A stretch of DNA of 64,000 bases from Hemileia vastatrix (GCA_030280995.1 JASXTE010000019.1:9879501-9943500); one strand, 5' to 3'. Positions 25,785 to 36,959 are shown, counted from the first letter of the stretch. Program-made: numbers and translations. Notes: generated by a model not told the origin, from the letters alone.

Positions 25785-26560
25785 TTCACACTAATATAAG
25801 TGTGAATTTACAAAACACACTAGGCCCAACACTGGTGTGTTTCAAAAGTGAAATAAGTCACTTATTTCAGTCAAATATTTATTTTCTCAACCAAAAGTGC
25901 TGGTTTCAAAATTATGTCCCATTACACTGATTTTTCAGAATTATCCCATTAATAATCAGCAGTCTTAAGAATACCACTTTATTACTAAAGTCATTGCACA
26001 AAATTTTTATTTTCGTATCATATAAGAGTAATCACTTCCTCACTCTAAATTCATGATTAATTACATCAAGAAATGAATTTCATTGCTCATTTTCTCCCCT
26101 TGAATTCATAATCTGATTCTGATTCTTATCTTGAAGAAGACTTTTTTTTATCAAAAATGGCTTGGAAATTTCACATTCTTCCCAGAAATCCACAAGTAAT
26201 TCATATCCTCAAGTACACCATATAAACACTCCTCAAGTTATCTACATCCAGTTTTTGACAGTTATTCAGGACTTCCCAGAAATTTTTACTTAAATTGGCT
26301 AAGCTTACTCAGAATCATCCCATGTTTTAAAAAAATTCTGAAAAAAACTGTGTGATATTTCAATTGAATTGGAAATCACACTATGTCTTTAAGGCTCCAA
26401 TTTTAATGGATATGCCTTGAAAAATTTGGAAAATGTCTTCTCTTTAGGGTATGGCTCAATTAACAGATATACCAAATGATAAATCACTTCCATTCATTCC
26501 TTATGTTCTCAATTTCATCAGGAATAATTTTGTTACTTTTAAAAAAAGGAAAAATTTCTA
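25785..26560 (+). pseudogene. Degenerate PIF/Harbinger transposase copy (N-terminal half)
   Basis: By eye this stretch aligns with the Harbinger copy at 53.2-54.0 kb. The upstream part (25,800-25,970: ACACACTAGGCCCAACACTG, GAAATAAGTCACTTATTTCA, CAACCAAAAGTGCTG) matches 53,270-53,370. The coding part matches 53,560-53,950: the Asp/Ser-rich start near 26,110-26,140, then stretches equivalent to LLPRKPQVLH, HTPKYTIQTLLKLSTPSF, IQLAITLCHLGSNGNGAALK and LGYGSVNTYTKQ, all with many stops and indels. It ends before the catalytic domain. Neither terminal inverted repeat was found. It is the oldest-looking of the three Harbinger transposase copies in the window. Confidence 0.7.
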
Positions 26561-27339
26561 ATGGTGGAGTTGAGTACTTTGATGCCTCTGATTATGAATA
26601 TCATACTTAGCATGTGATGATTCAGGGTTTCAGAGACACTCAATCACATATAAGTTTGGGTTTTAATACACATAACTACATAATGATTAAAAAATAAAAA
26701 AAAACAGAAAATCATGAAGTTTTTTAAGATTAAAAAAATCATTTGACATACACAATATATTTTTTTGGATATTGGAAGTTACCAAAAATTTTACTGCTAT
26801 ATTGAAATGGACCACGTACCTGGGAAATAAACCTGACTACTCTAGAGCTGATAAAATTATTCTTTTATTATTTGTTTTTTTTTTTTGCTTTTTTCATTTT
26901 TTAATTTTTAATTTTAGCTTACTAGGCCACATATAAAAGATTTGTAGTTTTTTCCTTGTCCTTGAGTCAAGTATACATCAAAGCCTACAGGCTGAAAACA
27001 ATTTCAAGAATCAGGTTCTGAAGAGTTCCTCACTGTAAAAAATATTAATATTTAATTTATTGTAATATAACAATTTAATAAAAAAAGTAAACAATTTTGA
27101 AATAATTCAGAATAATTAAAATTTAATGAATGAAAATAGGATAAAATAAAACAAATTAAATTATAGAAAAAAAAATATAAGAAATAAATGAAGTAAAATA
27201 AAATTGCCTAAAATAAAATAATATTGACTATAATAAAATCTAATTAAATGTATATGAAATGAAAATTAAATAAAATTTAATTAAATATAGTTCTCATAGA
27301 TTTCCAGAAAAAACTGGAATATTTGCTTCACATCTTAAT
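26561..27339. other. AT-rich DNA, nothing recognised
   Basis: This stretch lies between the Harbinger relic and the 200-bp MITE. It contains A/T homopolymer runs and a stretch of AAATAAAAT-like repeats (about 27,040-27,290). Confidence 0.35.
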
Positions 27340-27539
27340 AAGGGGTATCAATGTTAAAAAACTGAAAATATTTAAAATTTATTTTGAAGTACAAAAATAG
27401 AGTTACAAACTTGAGTTTAATAATACATATAAAGGTGTTTTGGGGGGTAGATATGACATATATGAGGAAATAGTAATTACTGATTTGGTAGAAAAAAGAG
27501 GTATTTTGAAATGGCATATTTCTAACATTGATACCCCCT
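27340..27539. mobile_element. PIF/Harbinger MITE, 200 bp, TSD AAT
   Basis: The terminal inverted repeats are AAGGGGTATCAATGTTA on the left and TAACATTGATACCCCCT on the right; the second base has mutated from G to A on the left. The element is flanked by AAT at 27,337-27,339 and 27,540-27,542. The TIR is the one used by the larger Harbinger element at 33.05-49.57 kb and the MITE at 62.96 kb, so it is probably mobilised by the same transposase family. Its interior is AT-rich and non-coding. Confidence 0.8.
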
Positions 27540-28199
27540 AATTAGTATCTGTTATACATGTGTCTTTCTATTTTACAATTTTTTCACAAAAGTAATTGAA
27601 ATATAATCCTAAACTTAATCAAACAATTAAAATACTGCTACCTTATTTCTTGGGATGATAAAACAAAACTACTATGATGAATTATACTTCAAACACTTTC
27701 TTTCAAAAACATATGTTAGTCTATATTTAAACTATGCTAATTTTCATTTTATACTTTATTCAATTTTATTTTATTTTATTCATCAGAGGAAATTTAGGAA
27801 TCTATTTCAAGAAATACCATTTAATTGAACCCCATTGTGTCAATTTTATAAACTAGTGTTGTTCACTTTATAAACATATAGAAAACCAAATGATAGCAGA
27901 TTTAGTCTCAGATTAGCCCTAGACTGAACCCCACTTGAACCTACATTAAACACAAGTTGATCAATCATCCATATTTCATATTCAATATTTTATGAAATAT
28001 GCAATATGAATATGCATTATTTAAAATATATATGCCTATTAATTATGCATCATTCTTTATATAATATCTAATATGAAATATATTTATTGTGAATCATGAA
28101 TTATGCAATACATTATATGGATAATGCATTGAAAATGAATATGCTTTATCCATATACACAGGGGAAAAAATTCTGAGCTAGATTTCTGTTTAACTTTTA
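27540..28199. other. AT-rich DNA, nothing coding
   Basis: The region contains ATATGAAT/ATGCAT-like words near 27,980-28,150 and CTGAACCCCACTTGAACC-like words near 27,920. Similar words occur near the CACTA ends elsewhere in the window. No gene was seen. Confidence 0.35.
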
Positions 28200-28704
28200 T
28201 AACCCTATTCCATACCAAGGTACTTTCAGGAAAATACCATTGTGTGACCCTGGTTGAGCCCAGGATGCTACCCAAGTAGTGAGTTTTTTCAAGTTCCCTT
28301 TTTTTATTTATCTTTCATTATCATCACTCTGGGTTTCCACTTCTAAACCACATCTGTTACTCCTCATTCACCTCATTGTTCATGAGCATCTTCTGGTTAT
28401 ATTTGTTACTCATTTCCTATGTATCTTCTTTGGTACCCTCTTCAGATAGTATAATTTTCAAATTTTTTCTTAGTAAATGTGGGTTTTCAGTTTTACTTTA
28501 TCTAGAAACATTCCCCTTCAACACATTTTATTTTTCTAAGCAATAATACATGCTTTTAATTGATTCTCATTTCTCTCTTGCATACTTTTTTGCCCCTCTC
28601 ATGCCTTTTCCCTTCATCCCTTACCACACATGAAACTCCCCTCCCATATCTCTTTTCTCTGCTCCACATTCTCATCCCCATGCTCTGCTCCTTCTCCCAA
28701 CCTG
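28200..28704 (+). repeat. Dispersed repeat R1, copy 1, left segment
   Basis: The sequence from CTGGTTGAGCCCAGGA (28,250) through the CT-rich tract matches, collinearly and at high similarity, the reverse complement of 59,940-59,400. R1 copy 1 stops at 28,704 where the foldback element is inserted. It resumes at 32,404, and again at 49,567 after the Harbinger insertion. No coding capacity or transposase was recognised in R1, and its class is unknown. Confidence 0.8.
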
Positions 28705-30367
28705 CACAATGGGAAAAAAGAGTGCAATAGATGTCTAGTGCTTTTTTTTGCTTTCTAAAATGATTCTTAAGAGGATTCCAATAGTGATTCCATTTGTGTA
28801 CTCCCTCACCTAACTTTTGTTTATCTCTCACCTCCCCTTATTATTTTCTCTCTCTTCTCCTGAGACATCACCTGCTTTTTCCCAATCTAATATTTCCTTA
28901 TTTCTCCTCTCTTTTCCATTTTTTATATCTCCACTTTCCACTGTTATCCTCCCCATCCACTTTCTATTTTTATATTTCACTTTAACTTTTACTTATTATC
29001 TTCCCCTTCCACTTTCTATTGTTATATTTCCCTTCCACTTTCTATTGTTATATTTCCCTTCCACTATCTATTTTTATATGTCCCTTCGACTTTCTCTCAT
29101 TCTCCACTGCACTTCACAAATGTTTCAATTACTACTAGACTAAGGAAGGGGAATGTGCATCATCTGAGTCTCTTGCTGAATAGTCTAGAGGAACTGAAAA
29201 AAAGGTTACAGAAGCAGTGAAGAGTTTCCATGTGCATACCAAAGAAAAACAGCAGAAGTAGACAAAAAGGAAATGTAAGAGCTAAGTGGTACAGTAATAA
29301 ATGCTGTGACAGTCACTCACCATAATGTTGATTTGTACATTTGGAGTTGAAGCTGGTGTAAAGGAGAATAGGGCTCAAACAATATCAGCTTCACTCAAGA
29401 CTCTACTGTTTAGATTAGTGGTGGAAGCTATACTCATTATATTTCTCACTGCTTGTCCAAATTTTTTTTCCCCAATACTATACTCAAAAGTGAAAATTTG
29501 TGAAGGAGAATGAATGATTATGCTTATCAGTCTTAATTATGCAATATGAATATCAATGTTGAATATCCTCTTTTTTCAATCCTGTTGATATAATATTTTC
29601 AACAACAAATTAAGAATTAAGTAAGCACAAATTTGTCATTGCAACAGATAGATAAGTCAATATGATTTTTTCAAATCCAATGAGCTATTCAGGTCTTTAA
29701 TTGAAGTGAAATTGGCCAAGTTATAGCCATTTCAACCTAACATGTGATTTTCACTAAGAAGTGCTATATCTCACTCAAATTTTTAAATACAATAATAATT
29801 TCAAGATATAGAAAGGTTAATATGATGATTCCGAATCCAATAAGTTATTCAGATTAGGAATCTAAGTAAAATTGGCAATGTCATATCCATTTCAACCTAA
29901 CATGTTATTTTCACTAAGAAGTACTCTATCTCACTCAAATTTTAAGCTAAAATAATATTTTCAAGATATAGAAATTTCAATATAGTTATTCCAAATACAA
30001 TGAGGACTTTAGATTTATAATCTAAGTAAAATTGGCAAAGTGATAGCTATTTCAACTTAACATGAACCTAGCATGTAATTTTTACTGAGAAGTGACACAT
30101 CTCATTAATTGTTATGACTTGGCCAATAAAGCTTTTATTCTAAATTTGAATATCTCATTGGCTTGCAATTACTATGATAAACTTTATTTATCTTCAAATT
30201 ATTATGGTTACTTAAAATTTGAGTGAGATGTGGAAGTTCTTAGTGAAAATCACATGTTAGGTTGAAATGGCTAAAATAGCTCATTGGATTTAGAATCACT
30301 ATATTAACATTTCTGTATCTTAAAATTATTATTGTATTTAAAAATTTAAGTGAGATATAGTACTTCT

Positions 30368-30628
30368 CACTACGCAATATAGGGGGTGGACTTGCTAGCA
30401 AGTCCTCAACCTGAACTCAGATGGAACTCAGATGGAACTCAGACTGAACTCATACTGAACCCATACTGAACTCTACTTGAACACCCACCTAAAACTGTTC
30501 TGCTGAGTGGTGTTCATCCCTGATTGTATGGTTCCTTTATCAATAGCTCAATGTGTGTTCAATCTATGGTGAGTTTGGGTCCAAGGTTGCGGACTTGCTA
30601 GCAAGTCCGCCCCCCATATTGTGTGGTG
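30368..30628. mobile_element. CACTA-like MITE, 261 bp, TSD TCT, hairpin at each end
   Basis: The left end is CACTACGCAATATAGGGGG and the right end is CCCCCCATATTGTGTGGTG. Inside each end lies the same 18-bp palindrome, GGACTTGCTAGCAAGTCC. TCT is duplicated at 30,365-30,367 and 30,629-30,631. The 160-bp units of the host foldback show the unoccupied sequence (ACTTCTTAGTG), which confirms the insertion. The interior has short tandem words (AACTCAGATGG, ACTGAACTCATACTG). There is no ORF. This is the clearest model in the window for the CTAG-hairpin termini seen in the larger elements. Confidence 0.85.
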
Positions 30629-31425
30629 TCTTAGTGAAAATAATGTGTTAGGTTGAAATGACTAAAACTTTACCAAATTTACTTAGATTCTAAATCTGAA
30701 TAGCTCATTGGATTCGGAATCACTATATTAATATTTCTATGTCTTAAAATTATTTTTTAGCTAAAAATTTGAGTGAGATATAGGACTTATTAGTGAAAAT
30801 AACATGTTAGGCTGAAATGGGTATAAAATTAACAATTTTACTTAGATTCCTAATATGAATAGCTTATCAGATTCTTAATCATCATATTAATCTTTCTATA
30901 TCTTGAAATTATTATTGTATTTAAAAATTTGAGTGAGATATAGCACTTCTTAGTGAAAATAACATGTTAGGTTGAAATGGCTATAACTTGGCCAATTTCA
31001 CTTCAATTATAGACCTGAATAGCTCATTGGATTTGAAAAAATCATATTGACTTATCTATCTGTTACAATGACAAATTTGTGCTTACTTAATTCTTAATTT
31101 GTTGTTGAAAATATTATATCAACAGGATTGAAAAAAGAGGATATTCAATATTGATATTCATATTGCATAATTAAGACTGATAAGCATAATCATTCATTCT
31201 CCTTCACAAATTTTCACTTTTGAGTATAGTATTGGGGAAAAAAAATTTGGATAAGCAGTGAGAAATATAATGAGTATAGCTTCCACCACTAATCTAACAC
31301 AGTAGAGTCTTGAGTGAAGCTGATATTGTTTGAGCCCTATTCTCCTTTACACCAACTTCAACTCCAGTTGTAGAAATCATCATTATGGTGAGTGACTGTA
31401 ACTGAATTTATTACTGCATCACTTA

Positions 31426-32072
31426 GGGCATCTAACTCTGTGTTGGTAAAAAATAAGTATATATTTACATTATACTTGGTCATTTCATAATGAATTTCAA
31501 TATACAACTTCCCTATAAAGTGTCTTATACTAATCACCACGTTTAGTTAATATTCAACCCTGGGACTTTGGAAGTCATTAGGTAAACCTAAACTGCTTAT
31601 TTTTTTATGCATGTCACTCAATGTTCTCAATGAATAACTTGGTATGAAAGAATATGAGTATATTATTTCCTATTTGTGTTTAGAGAGCACATTTCCTAGT
31701 GGTTGCTCAGTATATTTTAGTAATTGAGGCTTGGAGTGTGCAGCCAGTTGTGTAAAATAGTGAAAATTTATAAAATTTGATGATGAGTAGTGAGTATAGT
31801 GAATTGAAAAGATAATGTGTGAAATGGTGGTGGAATCAAGGGTCTGATTAAGTATCTTGATGAGTAATGCAAAATGAAAAAAAATTGGCAGGGAGAGGTG
31901 TGATTTAATTACGCAAAGTAAGTAGCTGTAAGTATATATACTTACTTGTACCCAACATTTACCAAAATGAATAGATAATGTGAGGTGTAAATTACATGGT
32001 GCTGGAATATTCAACAAAGTAAAAGTTAATTATGCATGGAGCGGGGTGTTAATGACATGGTGGTAGATGCCC
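31426..32072. mobile_element. PIF/Harbinger-like MITE, 647 bp, TSD TTA, with empty site
   Basis: The ends are GGGCATCTAAC and its inverse GGTAGATGCCC, flanked by TTA at 31,423-31,425 and 32,073-32,075. The opposite arm of the foldback (near 29,278-29,292) lacks the insertion and has one TTA, so this is a clean empty-site proof. The frame at 31,670-32,017 (minus) has no recognisable domain. A GGG-type TIR with a TTA duplication is the classic PIF/Harbinger signature, unlike the AAT duplications of the other Harbinger elements here. Confidence 0.82.
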
Positions 32073-32403
32073 TTAGCTCTTACATTTACTTTTTGTCTAC
32101 TTCTGCTGCTTTTCTTTGGTATGCACATGGAAACTCTTCACTTCTTTAGTAACATTTTTTTCAGTGCCTCTAGACTATTCAGCAAGCGACTTGGATGATC
32201 TGCATTTCCCCTCCTTAGTTTAATAGTAATTGAGGAGAGTTATAAGAATAGAGTGGAAATACAGGAAGGGGACATAAGCTAGGGGGTGAGAGCAATGAGA
32301 TAGAACACAGTCATCAGTGACATATACTAAAGTCACAAGCAGAATTACAACAAGGGATAGAAAAAAGCACTAGATGTCTAGTGCACACTTTTTTTCCAGT
32401 GTG

Positions 32404-33047
32404 CTGCCTGTTTCCTTCCCCTCCCAAGCCCCTTCCTTCCAAATCTCTCTCCTCCAAATACTCTTGCTTCCATCCCTCTCTGCTCTCAATACTCTCTCTT
32501 CCATCCCACTCCCCTCCAAATACTCTATCTTGTCTCCCCCTCACCTCCCCTCCACTTCCCATCCTATCCTCTCTGTTCACCTCCCCTCCCCTTTCCTCCC
32601 AATCTTCTTGCTTACATCTCCCTCCCCTCCCAATTCATTCTATTCCATACCCCTCCACTCCCCACCCTTTTTTCATCCCCTCTCTTCCCCTCTCTTCTCA
32701 TCCTCTTGGTTTTCCTACCTCCCCCTCTCCTCTCCTCTCCTCTCCTCCCTTCTCTTCCCCATATCTTTTGCTTCCCACCCCCAAACTTATTTTTCAACTC
32801 ACAAACCTCAAAAATTAAAAAAATAAAGTAAACAAGTGATAACAAAATAACTCAAAAATTAAACTAATTTTTTTAATTATAATTAAATAAAGAAATAATA
32901 AATACCCAAAAATTAAACTCAACAACTAATCATAACACCTACTCATGAGCTACCAAAAACTAACAATAACAAAATTTAACCAAAAAGATAATAAATGGAG
33001 TAATTATATACTGAAAAAACAATTAAATACTATAAAATAATGTTAAT
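32404..33047 (+). repeat. Dispersed repeat R1, copy 1, middle segment with CT-rich tract
   Basis: The pyrimidine-rich tract (32,404-32,780, CTCCCCTCC-like) is followed by CACCCCCAAACTTATTTTTC and an A-rich stretch. The order matches the reverse complement of 59,390-58,720. It ends at AAT (33,045-33,047), the left duplication of the Harbinger insertion. The long frames here arise from the CT composition and are not genes. Confidence 0.8.
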
Positions 33048-33440
33048 AGGGGATATAAATGTTCAGGGATCCACAATAAGGATCAGGAATTTTTTTTCCC
33101 AGGATCAGACATTATTAATTGAAGAGGATTATTATCCACTAGCCCTGGGGTTAGTGGATAAGGAATCCGTAATAATGCATTATCCCACCTCTTATACCCC
33201 AATTTCTGTTCCTAATTCCTGATCCCAAACCCATCACATCCATGATGGATTTTTAAGAAAGTCACATGACTTATAATTGCTGATTCCATCCTTAAGTCTT
33301 TCCTCACTCTATGATACTAAATTTTGGTTGAGAACACATAACATTTTTTCTCATCCTTATGTGTCTCTTCACTCTATGACACTTAATTTTGGTGGAAAAA
33401 ACATAACACTTTTTTCTATCTACACACCCCACCTGCTCAT

Positions 33441-34764
33441 TTGGTGGTGAATTCCCACTTCCCAGTTCCCACTAATCACCTAAACCTTATACTGACAATA
33501 ATGAAGCACCTCCCTACTAGGAAGCAACTTCACTCAGCTATGAATGCTATCACTTTAGTTTTAGCTGCTGACTCTGATTCTGACTCTGGTTTGGAAGACA
33601 CTTTAGCTTATATGTCTTATCTTTTCAAAAAGTGTTACATCATCCCAAGGGGGCCAAATCTTTATCTTGATCCCAGATATGATCTCTGCTCAATTTTCAA
33701 CATTCCTCAACTAAAATTCACTCAACTATTTCAAACTTCTCCTGATTTTTTTTTCAAACTTTCTCAACTCATCTCCAATCATCCTATCTTCCATAATAAT
33801 TTGCATAACAAAAAGCATGATCCTGCCTTTCAACTTGCTGTTGCACTATGTTTCTTTGTCTCAAATGGAAATGGTGCTGCTGTAAGACGTTTAGATAATC
33901 TCTTTACCATAGGATATGGTACCGTCATATTATACACCAAGTTCTGCATGACTGCTATCCTTTCTCTCAAGTCTCAAGCACTTTCTTGGCCAACTCCACA
34001 ACAGCAACTTGAATCCTTTCAAGTAATGCAAGCCAATGGTTTCCCTGGATGTGTAGGTTTTGTTGATGGTACAACTACACCTTTGAGTCAAAATTCTGCT
34101 CATGATGGCAACCATTATTTTGATTGCAAAAAAAGTTTTCTTCAAAATGTTCTCCAATTTCTCATATTTCATATACTAACTTTTTATCTTATTTGTAGAT
34201 ACTCTATTGCTGTTCAAATTTTCTGTGACATCAACAAAAAGTTTATTGATTTTCATAGTGGCTGCCCCGGCTCATGTCATGACTCTTCTGTCTTAAAAAG
34301 AATGAGGATTTCTCAAAGTCTTGACTCATACTTTGACAAATCTCAGTACCTCCTTGCAGACTCAGAATGTTCAAGTGGAAAGTACATTATACCTGCTTTC
34401 TGTGGTGCAACCTTAGAAAATGGCCCCAAAAACACCTTTAATTATCACCTTTCCCAATTAAGAGTATAGATTGAACATGCTATTGGGATTTTAAAGGGAA
34501 GATTTTCTAGTCTCTGGGAACTCAAAATCAAATTTCAAAAATAAAATGGAAATATAAATTGCAAATCATTGGATAATGACTTGTGTTATACTCCACAATA
34601 TCCTAGCTGATTTAAAGGATGAGTGGAATGATCTTTATGAAGAAGAGGATCCTGAACCAGTGTCGGCTCTCCCCTCCCTTGAATTACAAAACATTCATTC
34701 AACTGGCATATGCTCTGTCATTATGCCAATCACCCTCCACCATTTCAACACACAAACCTTTTAA
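33441..34764 (+). pseudogene. PIF/Harbinger DDE transposase (DDE_Tnp_4 type), nonsense-inactivated
   Basis: The N-terminal half is acidic and Ser-rich (LAADSDSDSGLEDTLAYMSY), then has a conserved helical domain with FQTSPDFFFKLSQLISNHPI, QLAVALCFFVSNGNGAAVRR and IGYGTVILYT. The DDE domain starts with FPGCVGFVDGTTTPL (first Asp). A short intron ending TTTGTAG before 34,199 splits the reading after NHYFDCKK; its donor is uncertain. The second exon has YSIAVQIFCDINKKFIDFHS, GCPGSCHDSSVL (second Asp) and YLLADSECSSGKYIIPAF. A TAG at about 34,468 falls just before IEHAIGILKGRFSSLWEL, which should carry the catalytic Glu. More stops follow near 34,542. A C-terminal fragment CVILHNILADLKDEW ends the gene. 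The cognate Myb-like partner may be the minus-strand pseudogene at 37.1-38.3 kb. Confidence 0.88.
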
Positions 34765-34779
34765 TTTTTGGTTTTCATA

Positions 34780-36890
34780 CTCTCCAAATATCCACTTTGT
34801 ATACTTTATTCACTTTGTTTGGTATTTTTTTTTTGAATTTATGGTGAATATCTCTTTTTTGGATGGCTTATTGGTTTTCTTTCACCAGCTCAACATGACA
34901 TCACATAAATTCTGAAATTGCATAATTTTTCACTGTTTCTTTTTTTCATTCATCCCTCATATCCTTTTTTTTTCTCCTCCAAAATCCCTCAAACAATTTG
35001 GTTTCATTTATTTTCTAATCTCATCTCTCCAGGTAAGTCATTTTATTCTTTTTTTGATTTTTTGATTACTAATTATTATTATTTTTTGTTTTTTTTCTGT
35101 TTTTTCTGTTTTTTTTTTATTTTTTGTATCTAAATTTTTTTGTAAGTGTTTATTTTTGATTTCAATGGTAAAATTAACCTTTTTTCTCTCTCTCTTTACT
35201 TTCTTTTTTAGCTCCATCACCCTACTCTTCATCCCTCCTTGGCATGGTCATTATCCCCCCTTTCCCCTATTTCATTTTTTTTGGCTCCATGTCATTAAAA
35301 CACATACATTGCACATTCTTCATGCATTTCACTTCATATTCAATTTCCCCACAATTCCAACAACAATCTTTCTCACTCTATTTTTTCTACTTTTCAATCA
35401 AGGTAAGTTTTATCTCCTTTTTTTCATGACTATATTATATCTCATTCCTTTTATGAAAATTACATAGTTAAATATATGTATGAATCTTATCTGGATAACA
35501 GTGAACTTATTAAACTCCTTTTGTTCTCATCTTCATTACCAATTTTCAAGTTTTTGTAAGATTTTGAAAATCAGACTCAGAATTAGAGTTAGGTTTATTT
35601 GAATCAAATGTTCTTCTTACTGAAGGTTCTCCTGAAAGCCAACTTTCATTTTCCACAAACAGATTTGAATTTGGTTAAGTGGTTGCTGAGATATTGACCA
35701 TTAAAGTTAAGCCTTTTTTTCCCAATTTAAATTTATATTTCATTTTTTTATGTAATAAATTAGAGTTAGGTTGATTTAAATTACATTTCATTCAACTTAA
35801 GATTCTACTAAAGCCTATCTCTTATTTCCCACAAACAGGTTTGAATTAGTTTCAGTGGTTGCTGAGATTTTGACCTTTGAAGTTGAGCCTTTTTTTCCAA
35901 ATTTCACTTATCTTATTTCATTTTTTTATATTGCATTATTAGAGAATAAGGATTCTAAAACTCTTATCTTATTATTATCTAGGCTTCTATCTCCCTCTTT
36001 TTTGACTTTTCATCATCACTGTTTAAGTTTTTGTGAAAAGTTGAAAATTTGCTTCTAATGTCATGGTAACCCTTGGTGGTTTTTATAACAAAATTAACAT
36101 TTATAAAAACAATCTCTACTCACTCACATTTGGAATATTCCCATAAATGAACCCAAAAACTGGTCTTCCTATCCACTCACACTCCTCATATACAAAGGCC
36201 ATGGTTTATACTTTCCAGACCATTGAGGCATTATTGACGTTGGAACAAGAAATGGAATAATTGCAGGAAATTGGTATTCAAATCTTCACAATCACTAGAC
36301 AACTAAAGCACCACCTGGCTTAGAATCTTGTGAACAATTTACAAATTTTGGATGTTCATTTCAAATCAATAGGGAGTTGGTCAATAGGATTGATAAGGTA
36401 GGAGAAAAAGGTGAGGTAAAACAAAAAAACATTAGGTAGAAAGAAAAAGTATGGGGTGTAATATAGGTTGTCAACTTTTTTTTATTTCAAAAATTAACAT
36501 TTTACAAGTCATATATGATAATCTACTTACCTAAATTAATGATCCATTGTCCATGTGTTGTATTAGGGTAATCATGAGGAAATATGTTTTTCTCATGGGG
36601 TTCATGTATACATTTGTGTTTGATTTCATTGAATTTGGTCACAGACAATTTCAACTTACATTTTTCTTGAATTGTCATTAATTTAGGTCTATTAATTATC
36701 TTATAAGACTTTTTTTCATGTTAATTTATGCAATGAATATAAATTTTGGCAATCTATGCCCCTACATCAATAAAACACAGGGGAGGGTATTGCCATTGTT
36801 TTTGGTCATAAATTTTTTTCTGACTTAGAGAAAAAATGGTGATCCCCACCCCCTGTTATGGTAAATAGCAGGGGAGGGTATTTTCAAAAA
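34780..36890 (+). repeat. Tet-like gene module, copy A (leader, introns and coding remnant)
   Basis: The module is collinear with the reverse complement of 54,180-56,500 in the second Harbinger element. It has a pyrimidine-rich leader with intron-like signals (CAG|GTAAGT near 35,033, TTTTTTAG near 35,211, AAG|GTAAGT near 35,402). A duplicated block of about 175 bp (35,585-35,710 and 35,760-35,890, containing GTGGTTGCTGAGAT) precedes the coding remnant. The tail has two GGGGAGGGTATT words (36,780-36,890). Relative to the transposase it runs in the same direction here but in the opposite direction in the other copy. One arrangement must therefore be secondary. Confidence 0.75.
36061..36430 (+). 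pseudogene. Tet-like 2OG-Fe(II) oxygenase fragment, catalytic residues lost
   Basis: This fragment aligns with the copy at 54.65-55.25 kb. GGFYNKINIYKN stands where that copy has SGFHNKIHTDTKD, so the HxD iron ligands are replaced by N-I-Y. LTFGIF, a stop, NPKTGLPI, then after a frame change GHGLYFPDH, NGIIAGNW, HNH-stop-TTKAPPGLESC and FTNFGCSFQI follow. The Arg expected before GCSFQI is Asn. At least three stops and one frameshift are present. It is clearly dead, and its value is as evidence that the module travelled with Harbinger elements twice. Confidence 0.7.
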
Positions 36891-36896
36891 AAAATT

Positions 36897-36959
36897 AGGG
36901 ACACTCTAAAGTTCAGGAGAGAAGATTGCTAGCAGTTCACCCCTAGATTTCCCATGGTG
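36897..36959 (+). mobile_element. Orphan CACTA right end, mirror of the 38.5-kb left end
   Basis: The sequence AGGGACACTCTAAA...ATTGCTAGCAGTTCACCCC...CCATGGTG is the inverse of 38,505-38,571 over about 63 bp with a few differences. It has the CTAG-centred hairpin and ends GGTG, followed by AAT. I found no convincing left end for it. It is either the right end of a deleted CACTA element or part of a local rearrangement around the element at 38,505. Confidence 0.5.

Larger units (their letters stand above)
28705..32403. mobile_element. CACTA-like foldback element, 3.7 kb, TSD CTG
   Basis: The ends are about 43-bp inverted repeats: left CACAATGGGAAAAAAGAGTG..., right end reading CACACTGGAAAAAAAGTGTG... 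on the other strand. Each contains an internal hairpin built around a CTAG core. CTG flanks both sides (28,702-28,704 and 32,404-32,406). The uninterrupted R1 copy near 59,390-59,405 has a single CTG at this site and serves as an empty site. Much of the interior is one large inverted repeat, with arms about 29,126-30,150 and 30,190-32,234. The inner arms are made of about 160-bp tandem units containing TTTCAACCTAACATG (three on the left, four inverted on the right). The outer left part, about 28,800-29,095, is CT-rich with a 27-bp tandem. No transposase gene is present, so it must be moved in trans. Two younger insertions lie in the right arm. Confidence 0.8.

Noticed and set aside
28794..29143. 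Two overlapping plus-strand frames of 63 and 108 codons
   Set aside because: They lie in a CT-rich tract with a 27-bp tandem. The Ser/Leu/Phe/Pro composition is forced by base composition and shows no domain.
32374..32845. Long frames of up to 150 codons on both strands
   Set aside because: Pyrimidine-rich tract of R1. The same tract in copy 3 has different frames, so there is no coding constraint.
34731..36959. A CACTA element from CACCCTCC at 34,731 to 36,959 flanked by AAT
   Set aside because: The AAT flank matches, but the ends share only CACC, and the left tip lies within the transposase C-terminal reading.
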